In this document: positions 55,692 through 64,000 of the stretch, one piece after another
Layout of the letters: the number at the start of each line of letters is the position of its first letter
How positions within the stretch are numbered: the stretch's first letter is position 1
DNA from: Sphingomonas sp. Root241
GTDB taxonomy: Bacteria > Pseudomonadota > Alphaproteobacteria > Sphingomonadales > Sphingomonadaceae
Direction of reading: 5' to 3'
Length of the DNA: 64,000 bases
Assembly: GCF_001428865.1 (NCBI RefSeq)
Contig: NZ_LMIV01000001.1
Span: 2,107,997-2,171,996, forward strand
Made by a program: the position numbers and the translations under genes
Notes under the pieces: generated by a model
Told to the model about the DNA's origin: nothing
Database searches by the model: none
What the model saw: only the letters and a program-made list of their open reading frames with translations

Positions 55692-58600
55692 TCAGGAGCC
55701 GTGAGGCCCCGGTGGCTGCGGCGGAACAGCAGCGCCGTCGGGGCCGCAGTTGCTGCTATCCTCGCCCTTATTCTTGCAATCTTCAGGCATGCGCGAACCC
55801 ACGCCAAACTGAAACGACAAATTGAGCGGATTGAGGCCCGACATCGGCGCGCTTGTGCTCACGCCGGCTCCGCCGGCTTGCGGCAAACCACCGACGACTC
55901 CGGCGACAGTATCAAAAGATCGGACGCCGGCGATCGGCGAAACGGGGGTTTCCACAGGCCTGGGCGTGACGATCAATTCCGCGCCGACAAAGCCGAGCGC
56001 ATAATTGCCGCTCACCGCGAGTGTGCCCTGGGTGATGGCATACGTGCCGACGGTCGAACTCGCGCCGGCGCTGGTCCCCAGCATGCCCGTCAGCGTGTCA
56101 CCGTTGACCAAGCTTCGCCCCCCCACGGTATAGGTCAGCGCGGGGTTCGCCTCCCCGAAGATGCGACTGAGACCGTCCGCCGTCACCGTGATCGGACGGG
56201 CGATGGCGGTGAACGCGTTGGCATTGCCAATCGCTTGGCTGCTGGTGAGAGTGTAGTTGCTGTCCGCGCTTAATCCGGAACCTTGGATGGCATAGCTGCC
56301 CACGTCCGACCTGCCGGTCGCCTTGGTCGTCCAGGATGCCGCTCCGCCAAGCGTGTCCCCATTGACCAGGCCGATCGTCGCATAGCTGCCGGTCAGCCCA
56401 GCGGGGCCGTCGCCATAGACGCTGCTCGCTGCGTTCGCGCTATACACCAAGGATAGCGCGCGGGGCGTGACGACCAGGTTTGCAGCGACAAAGTCGAGCG
56501 CATAATTGTCGTTCGCGGCGAGTGTGCCCTGGGTGATGGCGTAGGTGCCGACATTCGCGCTTGCGCCGGCAGCGGTCGCCAGCGCGCCCGACAGTGTATC
56601 GCCGTTGATCAAGCCTCGCCCGCCGACGGCATAGCCCAGCACCGGATTTGCCTCGCCATAGATGCGGCTGAGACCGGTTGCAGTCACCGTGATCGGGCGG
56701 GCCGTCACGGTTAGCGCTATGGCATTGCCCGCAGCCTGGCTGCTGGTGACGGCGTAGTTGCTGTTGGCGGTGAGGCCGGAGCCCTCGATGGCGTAGCTGC
56801 CGACGTTCGAGGTGCTGGTCGCTGTCGTCGTCCAGGACCCCGCCCCTAGGAGCGTATCGCCATTGACCATTCCCGTCACGGCATAGCTGCCGGTGAGATC
56901 CGCGGGGCTATCGCCATAGACGCTGCTCGCCGCAGCTGCGGTGTAGGCCACCGATAGCGTTCGCGGCGTGATCGTGAGCGCTGTGGCGTTGCCCGCCGCT
57001 TGGCCACCCGTCAGCGCATAGTTGGCGCTGGCGGTCAGGCCTGAGCCCAGCACGGTGTAGCTGCCGATGTTCGAACTGCCGGTCGCTGTTATGCTCCAGC
57101 TCGCGGTTCCGGCGAGCATGTCGCCGTTGGCGAGGCCGATTGCCGTGATGCTGCCAGTCACGCCCGTGGGCGTGTCACCATAGATGCTGGTTGCCGCATT
57201 CGCGCTGTACAATACCGACAGGGCGCGCGGTGTGATGGTAAGCGCCGTGGCATTGCTGGCCGCTTGGCCGCTGATCAGAATATAGTTGCTGCTCGCGCCC
57301 AGCCCCGAGCCTTGAATGGCATAGCTACCGATGTTCGAGGTGCCCGTCGCGGCGGTGGTCCAGGTTGCCGCGCCGCCAAGCGCATCGCCATTGACCAGGC
57401 CCGTCGGCACATAGCTGCCGGCAAGGCCTGCCGGGACGTCGCCATAGATGCTGCTCGCCGCATCCGCGCTGTACACCACCGACAGAGTGCGCGGCGTGAT
57501 AGTGAGTGCCGTCGCGTTGGCTGCGGCCTGGCTGCTGATGAGCGTGTAATTGGCGCTGGCGCTGAGGCCGGAACCCTGGATAGCATAGCTGCCGACATTT
57601 GATGCGGCGGTCGCGGTGGTGACCCAGGAGGCCGCCCCGGCCAAGGTGTCGCCATTGACCAGCCCGGTCGCCATGAAACCGCCCGTCAGCCCGGTGGGGG
57701 TATCGCCATAGACGCTGCCGGCCACGGTGGCGGCGTACACCACCGACAGCGCACGCGGCGTGATGGTCAGCGCCGCGACATTGCCGGCCGTCTGGCCGCT
57801 GGTCAGCATATAGTTGCTGCTCGCCGCCAGCCCGGAACCCTGGATGGCGTAGCTGCCGATGTTCGAGGCGCCAGTCGCCGGCGTGGTCCAGCTCGCGGTG
57901 CCGGTCACCGTGTCGCCATTGACCAGCCCGGTCGCGATGTGGGTGCCGGTCAGGCCGACGGGCGCATCGCCATAGATGCTGCTTGCCGCATTGGCGCTGT
58001 AGACCACCGACAGCGCGCGCGGTGTGATCGTGAGTGCCGTCGCGTTGGCCGCCGCCTGGCTGCTGATGAGCGCGTAGTTGGCGCTTGCGCTAAGGCCGGA
58101 ACCCTGGATCGCGTAGCTGCCGATGTTCGACGTTCCGCTCGCCAGCGTGGTCCAGGATGCCGTGCCCGAGAGCGTATCGCCATTGACCAGCCCGGTGGGC
58201 GTGGTGCTGCCGGTGAGGCCGGCCGGCGCATCGCCATAGATGCTGCTCGCCGCATAGGCGGTGTAGACCACCGATAAGGCGCGGGGCATGATACCCAGAT
58301 TGGCGCCGACATAGCTGAGCGCGTAATTCCCGTTCGCCGCGAGCGTGCCCTGGAGGATTGCATAGCTGCCGACATCGGATCCGGTGGTCGCACCGGTGGC
58401 CAGGGCGCCGGAGAGCGTGTCGCCATTGACTAGGCCCTGCCCGCCGATCCCATAACTCAGTACCGGATTGGCATCGCCGTAGATGCGGCTTTGCGGGTCC
58501 GCGGTGATCGTGATCGGGCGCGGCGTGATCGCGAGCGCAGTCGCGTTGCCCGCGGCTTGGCTGGCGGTCAGCGCATAGTTGGCGCTGGCGGTGAGGCCGG

Positions 58601-61600
58601 TGCCGGTGATCTCGTAGCTGCCGGCGCTCGAATTGCTGGTTGCGATCGTGGTCCAGGATATGGTGCCCGTGAGTGCATCGCCATTGACCAGGCCTGTCGG
58701 CACATAGCTGCCGGCAAGGCCCGCTGGGACGTCGCCATAGATGCTGCTCGCCGCATCGGCGCTGTACACCACCGCCAGCGGTCTCGCGGTGACGGCGAGG
58801 GTCGCGCCGACATAGCTGAGCGCGTAATTGCCGCTCGCCGCGAGCGTCCCCGAGGTGATGGCATAGCTGCCGACGTTCGAGCTCTGGGTCGCGGCCGTGG
58901 CCAGGATCCCCGAAAGTGTGTCGCCATTGACCAGCCCCTGCCCGCCGACCGTGTAGCCTAATGTCGGGTTGGCATCGCCATAGACGCGGCTTTGTGCGGC
59001 GGCCGTGATGGTGATCGGGCGGGTGGTGACGGTGAGCGCGGTTGCATTGCCTGCGGCCTGGCTGGTGGTGAGCGTGTAGTTCGTGCTCGCGGAGAGACCG
59101 GAGCCGGTGACGGCATAGCTGCCCACGCCGGAACTGCCGCTGGCCGTGCTGGTCCAGGACGCGGTTCCGATCAGCGTGTCGCCGCCGATCAGGCCGGTCG
59201 GCACATAGCTGCCGGTCAGGCCCGTCGGCGTGTTGCCATAGACGCTGCTCGCCGCGTTGGCGGTGTAGACCAGCGACAGCGCGGCCGGAGTGATGGTAAG
59301 CGTGCCGGTGATGCCCGGCGCCAGGTCATAGCCGAGCTGGCTGGAATAGAGTCCCTGGACGCCGATGGCGTAGCTGCCGGCATTGGAGCCGGACGTGGCG
59401 AGCAGGCCCGACACGAGCGAATAATCGGCCCCTGCGGCCAGCGCAAAGCTGCTTCCAGAGGTTTGCGCCGCGCCGTTATAGACATAGCTCGCCGTGGCGG
59501 CGCTGGTATCGACCAGCATCGTGGTCATGAAGGTCTTGAGCAGCGGCGCCGTTTTGCCTTCATAGATGCGCCAGGTCAGCGCCTGGCCGCCTACCGTATC
59601 CAGATCGGCTCCCCAGCCGGCATAGTTCGATGCCTGGGTCATCTGCGTCGCGGTCAGCCCGGCGCCGCCGGCGCTGCTGCTCTGCCCCGTCGACGTCAGG
59701 TTCCAATAGCTGTTGACGGCGATTCCGCCAGCCGACAGGCCGACAAGCCCCCCGCCATGGCCGCTGCTGACCGCGCCGGAGGCATAGCTATAGCCGATCA
59801 CTCCACCCTGATTCTGGCCGACCAGCCCGCCCGTGACATCGTACCCGCTGACGCTGGCGGTGGAATAGGAATGATCGAGATGGCCCGAGATGAGAAAGCC
59901 GACCAGCCCGCCGCTGCCCAGTTGTGAAACGGTGCTTCCGGTCACCGAGCCGGTGGAAAAGCTGCTCGAGATGTCAGCGCCAAAGGACGCGCCGATAAGC
60001 CCGCCGACGGACCGGCCAGACGGCGCGCTGACCGAGCCGCTGAAATAGGCATTGGCGATGACGCCGCCATTGGCCGCCCCCACCAGCCCGCCGACATCGA
60101 TACCCGTCGCCGCGCCGACCGAAACCGAACCGGTCACCCCGATATTGCGGATCGTCGCGCCATTGGTGCGGCCGAACAGGCCGGCGTCGCCTGAGGGCTG
60201 GACGATGGTGAGGCTGGACACCACATGGCCCTGGCCATCGAGCTGGCCGGTGAAGGGCGTGGCGCTCGTTCCGATGGGTGCGAAGCCCATGCCGGACCAC
60301 ATGCCCTGGTGATTGAACTGCCCCGCACCGGAGGAGGCGATTCCGGTCTCCGCGAGATCGATATCCCCGCCCAGCACATAGGTTTCGCCCGGTAGGGCCG
60401 CCATCAGCTGCAACTGGTGACTATTCATCACGGTGCGCACGCCGCCTGCCAGCGGCGCGATTTCCCAGGCGCCGAATGGCCGCGTCCGGCCTTCAAAGAC
60501 GATCCAGTCGCTCGCGGTGAAATTGCCATAGGCGCTCGCTTTATAGGCATAATTGGCGGCGCCGGATTGCGCGGGGTTGGAGGTGACCGCGGCTACGTTG
60601 GTGATCGTGCCTCCTTCGTTCACGCCGACGGCGCCGGTGGCGGCGCTCGAATAGCTGTCCCAATAGCCGTTGGTGAGGGTGCCCTGCTTGATATGGCCGA
60701 TCAGGGCACTGTTAGCGGAAAACTCCAGAAAGCCCGAAGCATAGACGTTGCGGATATCGGAATGGTCACTATAGCCGACAATGCCGCCAGCGCCGGAGCC
60801 GCTTATTTCTCTGTTGGAATAGGCATGATCGATGCTGGTATATTCACTGAAACCCACAATTCCGCCAACATTGTTATTACCGATTATATATCCGCTCGAA
60901 TAGACATGATCGATGTTGCTTTCCTGGCTATAGCCAACCAGGCCGCCCACCATATTGAGCCCTGAGACAAGGCCGGTTGCATAACTGTAATTTATGCTGC
61001 TGTGGTAACTCAGCCCTACCAGTCCGCCGACATAGGTTTGTCCGCTTACAACTCCCGTGGCATAGCTGTTCGATATCGAGGAGCCTATTTCGGCGAACCC
61101 CACCAGCCCGCCAATGTTGATGGCGCCCCCCCAACCGATCATATCGACCGACCCGGTCGCATAAGAATCGATAATGCTGCCGAAATTGGTTCCCACCAGC
61201 CCACCGGCGGTCTGGCCGAAGGAATCGAAATTGAGCGTGACCGCCGAATGGGAGTTGCTGATGGTGCCGCCATTGACGCCCACTAGGCCAGCAACGTTGA
61301 AAGTGCCCGACACCTGCCCGGTGGCATAGACGTTGGTCAGGTTTCCTCCGACAGAGACGGCAATCGGAGCGACACCGGCCGTCCCCCGCAACCAGACATT
61401 GACGAGGCCGAGGTCGTGGACGTTGCCTAAGAGCGTCGCGAACAGCGCGGCTCCGTCCTGGCCCGGCCGGTTGATGGTCAGGCCGGAGACGACATGCCCC
61501 TGGCCGTCAAAGTCTCCGGAAAACGAGTTTCCGAGGCTGCTGGAGAGCTTGATGGGAACGAACCCGGCGCCGCCATTCCAGTTGACCGTTCCACTGGCAT

Positions 61601-63290
61601 CCACATCATTCGCCAGCGCGAAGTTGGTGGCATGGGGAAGCCTGTCCAGGCCCTGCAGGCCGTAAACATCGCCGATCCGATAGGGATCGCCGATCGTCCC
61701 GGCGCCACCGAGCGAGCGCAGGAAGCTGCCGCCGCTCAGCCTGAAGTCGTGAGCGTGGAAATCCGGCAGGCTCGCCGTGTTCTGGCTCCAATTGCCGGCC
61801 TGGAGCGTGAAAATGCCGATGGAAATTGCCGCGCTGTCGTTCACCGCTGCGCCCGCGTTCAGCGTCAGCCCGCCGCCGGATGCGGTGATCGGCGCGGCGA
61901 TGTTGATATTGTTGGCGGCGAGCAGCGTCAGCGTGTTGGCGCTCGACCAGTTGACCGCAGCGTTGACGTTGACGTCGCCATTGCCGTCGAGCGCGCCGTC
62001 GCTCGACTGAATGGTGACGTTACTGGTCGCGAGATTGGCGGCGAGCGCCGCGCCGGTGATGTCGCCGCCCGATGTGGCGATGGTGAAGTCCTTGGGGTCG
62101 ATCAGCCATAGCCCGGTCAGGCCGTTCGCGGCGCTAGTATCGACGGTGAGGCCGTCCAGCGCCACGGTGCTGCCCGACGTCTCGATGGCCCCGCCGTCAC
62201 CGGCCAGCGCTCCGCCCCGGGCGGTAATTGATCCCGCGAAGCGCGACTGGCCGTCGGACCACAGGACGATGGAACCACCCTTGCCGGTTTCGAGCGCGTC
62301 GGCGCGGATCGCGCTGGCAGCGTCCATGGTCAGGCTGGCCGCACGGACGGTTGCGCCCTGTCCCTGCGCATCGCCGCCGATCAGGACGCTACCGCCTTCG
62401 TTCCTCCCGGAGACATCGATGCGCGCCTGCTCGAGCGCGATGTCGCCGGTGCCGCTGACCAGGACAGATCCGCCCGCGGCATCGATCGTACCGCCCAATA
62501 TGATGTTGCCGTCGCTGCCCGTCACGCTGCGCGCGGCGATGTATGCGGGCAGGTTGACCAAATTGTGGACCGCATCGCGCGCGGCATCGGCGCTGACGAC
62601 CGCGCGGCCAGCGCCATGGCCCAGCACGGCGTCGGCGGGCAACGCGACCTTGAGGAATCCGTCGCCGTTCAGGTCGAGCGTGGCGCGCGTCACCGCGCCG
62701 ATCGTCACGCTGCCGGCGGGCGCGCTGATCAGCCCGTTCGTGCGCACCGATCCGCCGAGCAGCGCGACGAAGCCGTTGCTGCCGGTGGCGACGGTGCCGT
62801 CCATAATGGTAGCGCCGCCGGTGCCCACGAAGCTGCCGTGCCCGGCAAGGAAGTCGCCATCGGCGATGTCGAGCGTCGAGGCGACGAAGCCGCGCCCGGT
62901 GCGCACCACGCCCTCGCGCGTGATCTGGATGCCGTTGGGGTTGACCAGATACACCGAACCCGTGGCGCCGATCTCGCCCGCGATGGTCGATCGGGTCGCA
63001 CCGGTGACGCGGTTGAGGATCGCCGCGTTGGCATCGGGCTGGAGGAAGCGCACCGCATTGCCCAGACCGACATCGAAGCTCTGCCAGTTGACGATCGCGC
63101 GGTTGCTCGTCTGGGTGACGGTCAAGGCGCCGCCATCGGGTGCGCCGATCTGCACCGATCCTGCCGCGACCGTCCCACCCTCGGGCAAGGCGCGTTCCTG
63201 GGCGTGCGCCACCGGCGCGGCGAGCGCACCGATCGGGACCAGCCAACTGGTGGTGCGGGCCAGGTGAAGCAAGGCGGCGCGGTACTTCAT
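55692..63290 (-). CDS. Two-partner secretion exoprotein (TpsA), filamentous haemagglutinin-like
   Basis: A 2,532-residue secreted surface protein. Signal peptide to about residue 30; the TPS/haemagglutination domain follows, with the NPNG motif at 117-120 and IVNWQSFDVG before it. GLUG-type repeats (GGLVG, SYATG) lie at about 640-900 and 1,130-1,250. Thirteen MBG-type repeats run from about 1,335 to 2,435. The C-terminus is Cys/Pro-rich (PEDCKNKGEDSSNCG). GGAGGA precedes the ATG. It is 25 bases after the tpsB gene. Likely an adhesin or biofilm fibre. Confidence 0.9.
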   Translation of the reverse strand: MKYRAALLHLARTTSWLVPIGALAAPVAHAQERALPEGGTVAAGSVQIGAPDGGALTVTQTSNRAIVNWQSFDVGLGNAVRFLQPDANAAILNRVTGATRSTIAGEIGATGSVYLVNPNGIQITREGVVRTGRGFVASTLDIADGDFLAGHGSFVGTGGATIMDGTVATGSNGFVALLGGSVRTNGLISAPAGSVTIGAVTRATLDLNGDGFLKVALPADAVLGHGAGRAVVSADAARDAVHNLVNLPAYIAARSVTGSDGNIILGGTIDAAGGSVLVSGTGDIALEQARIDVSGRNEGGSVLIGGDAQGQGATVRAASLTMDAASAIRADALETGKGGSIVLWSDGQSRFAGSITARGGALAGDGGAIETSGSTVALDGLTVDTSAANGLTGLWLIDPKDFTIATSGGDITGAALAANLATSNVTIQSSDGALDGNGDVNVNAAVNWSSANTLTLLAANNINIAAPITASGGGLTLNAGAAVNDSAAISIGIFTLQAGNWSQNTASLPDFHAHDFRLSGGSFLRSLGGAGTIGDPYRIGDVYGLQGLDRLPHATNFALANDVDASGTVNWNGGAGFVPIKLSSSLGNSFSGDFDGQGHVVSGLTINRPGQDGAALFATLLGNVHDLGLVNVWLRGTAGVAPIAVSVGGNLTNVYATGQVSGTFNVAGLVGVNGGTISNSHSAVTLNFDSFGQTAGGLVGTNFGSIIDSYATGSVDMIGWGGAINIGGLVGFAEIGSSISNSYATGVVSGQTYVGGLVGLSYHSSINYSYATGLVSGLNMVGGLVGYSQESNIDHVYSSGYIIGNNNVGGIVGFSEYTSIDHAYSNREISGSGAGGIVGYSDHSDIRNVYASGFLEFSANSALIGHIKQGTLTNGYWDSYSSAATGAVGVNEGGTITNVAAVTSNPAQSGAANYAYKASAYGNFTASDWIVFEGRTRPFGAWEIAPLAGGVRTVMNSHQLQLMAALPGETYVLGGDIDLAETGIASSGAGQFNHQGMWSGMGFAPIGTSATPFTGQLDGQGHVVSSLTIVQPSGDAGLFGRTNGATIRNIGVTGSVSVGAATGIDVGGLVGAANGGVIANAYFSGSVSAPSGRSVGGLIGASFGADISSSFSTGSVTGSTVSQLGSGGLVGFLISGHLDHSYSTASVSGYDVTGGLVGQNQGGVIGYSYASGAVSSGHGGGLVGLSAGGIAVNSYWNLTSTGQSSSAGGAGLTATQMTQASNYAGWGADLDTVGGQALTWRIYEGKTAPLLKTFMTTMLVDTSAATASYVYNGAAQTSGSSFALAAGADYSLVSGLLATSGSNAGSYAIGVQGLYSSQLGYDLAPGITGTLTITPAALSLVYTANAASSVYGNTPTGLTGSYVPTGLIGGDTLIGTASWTSTASGSSGVGSYAVTGSGLSASTNYTLTTSQAAGNATALTVTTRPITITAAAQSRVYGDANPTLGYTVGGQGLVNGDTLSGILATAATQSSNVGSYAITSGTLAASGNYALSYVGATLAVTARPLAVVYSADAASSIYGDVPAGLAGSYVPTGLVNGDALTGTISWTTIATSNSSAGSYEITGTGLTASANYALTASQAAGNATALAITPRPITITADPQSRIYGDANPVLSYGIGGQGLVNGDTLSGALATGATTGSDVGSYAILQGTLAANGNYALSYVGANLGIMPRALSVVYTAYAASSIYGDAPAGLTGSTTPTGLVNGDTLSGTASWTTLASGTSNIGSYAIQGSGLSASANYALISSQAAANATALTITPRALSVVYSANAASSIYGDAPVGLTGTHIATGLVNGDTVTGTASWTTPATGASNIGSYAIQGSGLAASSNYMLTSGQTAGNVAALTITPRALSVVYAATVAGSVYGDTPTGLTGGFMATGLVNGDTLAGAASWVTTATAASNVGSYAIQGSGLSASANYTLISSQAAANATALTITPRTLSVVYSADAASSIYGDVPAGLAGSYVPTGLVNGDALGGAATWTTAATGTSNIGSYAIQGSGLGASSNYILISGQAASNATALTITPRALSVLYSANAATSIYGDTPTGVTGSITAIGLANGDMLAGTASWSITATGSSNIGSYTVLGSGLTASANYALTGGQAAGNATALTITPRTLSVAYTAAAASSVYGDSPADLTGSYAVTGMVNGDTLLGAGSWTTTATSTSNVGSYAIEGSGLTANSNYAVTSSQAAGNAIALTVTARPITVTATGLSRIYGEANPVLGYAVGGRGLINGDTLSGALATAAGASANVGTYAITQGTLAANDNYALDFVAANLVVTPRALSLVYSANAASSVYGDGPAGLTGSYATIGLVNGDTLGGAASWTTKATGRSDVGSYAIQGSGLSADSNYTLTSSQAIGNANAFTAIARPITVTADGLSRIFGEANPALTYTVGGRSLVNGDTLTGMLGTSAGASSTVGTYAITQGTLAVSGNYALGFVGAELIVTPRPVETPVSPIAGVRSFDTVAGVVGGLPQAGGAGVSTSAPMSGLNPLNLSFQFGVGSRMPEDCKNKGEDSSNCGPDGAAVPPQPPGPHGS
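55990..59290 (-). repeat. Tandem repeat array encoding 13 MBG domains
   Basis: Thirteen in-frame units of two kinds: A (about 88 residues, LSVVYSANAASSIYGD...) and B (about 79 residues, RPITVTA...SRIYGD...). The order from the N-terminus is A B A B A A A A A A B A B. At DNA level, A units recur about every 264 bases. Unit number may vary between strains. Confidence 0.85.
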
Positions 63291-63315
63291 GACTTCATCC
63301 TCCTTGGGCCCGCGG

Positions 63316-64000
63316 TCAAAACGAGACCGCCATGGATGCGACGAGCTTGGTCTCGTCTTCGATCAGGCTTTCGGCGTGGGTGCGAGCGATCTCGGCTTCG
63401 AGCGAAACCTGGCCGCCGATCGCGGCGCGGAGCCCGCCGCCGAACGACCAGCCGGTGATCGTTCCGGGCTCCAGCGCCGTCGGCTTCGACAAAGCGCCCC
63501 GCCCGGCCGCAACGAAAAGATAGGGCGTGACGGTCACGGGATTCGCCACGACGCGGCGCTGTGCCTCGATCCGCCCGGTGAAGCCGCTGTCCACGTTGAG
63601 CGTGCCAAGATCGAACCCGGACAAGGCGTCGCCCGCATCAAGCGCGAACTGCGCGGAGGCGGGCAAGGCGCCAGACACCGAGATCTGGCCGCGCACCCGC
63701 AGCGCGAAAGTGATGGCGTCGTCGGCGCGCAACAGCGCGCTCAGGTCCGCATCGAGCTTGGTGAAGTCCGGCCTGCCGCCCTGGCGCGAGAGGCTGACGC
63801 CGCTCGCCATCGCATCGGCGCCGTCTCGAGCGCCCCAGATATCGAAGCCTTGGGTGAGCTGCAGCGCGCCGCCCAGCGTGAGCGCGCGCGAGATTGCGCT
63901 GCCCCATTCGGCGCCGAAAGTGGCAAAACGCAGCTTGTCGTTGCTGAGCATCACACCGAAGCGGCGCGCCGTCTGGCGTTCGTCGAGTATCTCGAAGCTG
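63316..64000 (-). CDS. TpsB (FhaC/ShlB-type) outer-membrane transporter, C-terminus only
   Basis: About 228 C-terminal residues of a reading frame that continues past the right edge (start not seen). The strands match the FhaC/ShlB barrel: SGFTGRIEAQRRVVANPVT and PYLFVAAGRGALS, ending in the terminal Phe strand KLVASMAVSF. It secretes the adjacent TpsA protein across the outer membrane through its POTRA domains, which lie outside the window. Confidence 0.88.
   Translation of the reverse strand, partial: SFEILDERQTARRFGVMLSNDKLRFATFGAEWGSAISRALTLGGALQLTQGFDIWGARDGADAMASGVSLSRQGGRPDFTKLDADLSALLRADDAITFALRVRGQISVSGALPASAQFALDAGDALSGFDLGTLNVDSGFTGRIEAQRRVVANPVTVTPYLFVAAGRGALSKPTALEPGTITGWSFGGGLRAAIGGQVSLEAEIARTHAESLIEDETKLVASMAVSF

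Noticed and set aside
62011..63267. 418-codon frame opposite the TpsA N-terminus
   Set aside because: The TPS domain and NPNG motif are on the minus strand; the opposite frame is Ser/Pro/Ala-rich with no homology.

Overview
The window is high-GC bacterial chromosome. Its codon use, gene neighbourhoods and protein families (SWIB-domain protein, DUF6894, MipA/OmpV, SPOR proteins, large TonB-dependent receptor, GH43 enzymes) point to an alphaproteobacterium of the Sphingomonas type. This assignment rests on gene content only; no rRNA is present. Most of the window is ordinary core genome, with one AT-rich accessory patch and one large exoprotein locus.

Layout: 0-2.4 kb holds trigger factor (cut by the left edge), tRNA-Leu(UAG), two tiny unrecognised proteins, a DUF6894 protein and a Crp/Fnr regulator. 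2.4-6.4 kb holds two exported proteins, a cyclophilin with an ArsR regulator, a divergent fatty-acid desaturase and a small membrane protein. 6.4-10.9 kb holds gatB and gatCA, separated by an oppositely oriented acyltransferase. 11-17 kb holds a DUF4153 membrane protein, a DUF3089 hydrolase, ruvX, pyrB and a dihydroorotase-like gene that has lost most metal ligands. 17.3-21.2 kb holds a ParA / possible ribbon-helix-helix / TPR-SPOR operon and a divergent Sel1-SPOR gene. 21.2-26.4 kb holds an OmpV-like protein, a LysR regulator with its divergent targets, serB and miaA. 26.5-29.9 kb is ilvB-ilvH-ilvC. 30-38.4 kb holds a TMEM175-like protein, a TonB receptor, folE/FolM-like/folB, a quinone-oxidoreductase-like gene and leuA, which is preceded by a Leu-rich leader peptide. 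38.4-44.4 kb holds a lipoprotein, SWIB protein, BaiN-type flavoprotein, DEAD-box helicase and a YaiI protein.

44.4-47.6 kb is the accessory patch. It has three overlapping genes with lower GC (a possible HigB/RelE-like toxin, an HTH protein and an unknown), then a small unknown gene bracketed by two imperfect copies of a roughly 0.4 kb direct repeat. 47.7-55.5 kb holds an M28 peptidase, metE with a cobalamin riboswitch and an upstream perfect palindrome, two GH43-type enzymes and an MBL-fold protein with a degenerate metal motif. 55.7-64 kb is a two-partner secretion locus: a 2,532-residue TpsA exoprotein with 13 MBG-type repeats, and the C-terminal end of its TpsB transporter.

The branched-chain genes (ilvBH, ilvC, leuA) and metE form an amino-acid theme, with visible control for leuA (leader peptide) and metE (riboswitch plus likely operator). 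Three families of hairpin-forming intergenic repeats recur through the window, several of them inside operons (gatC/gatA, pyrB/pyrC-like, ilvH/ilvC).
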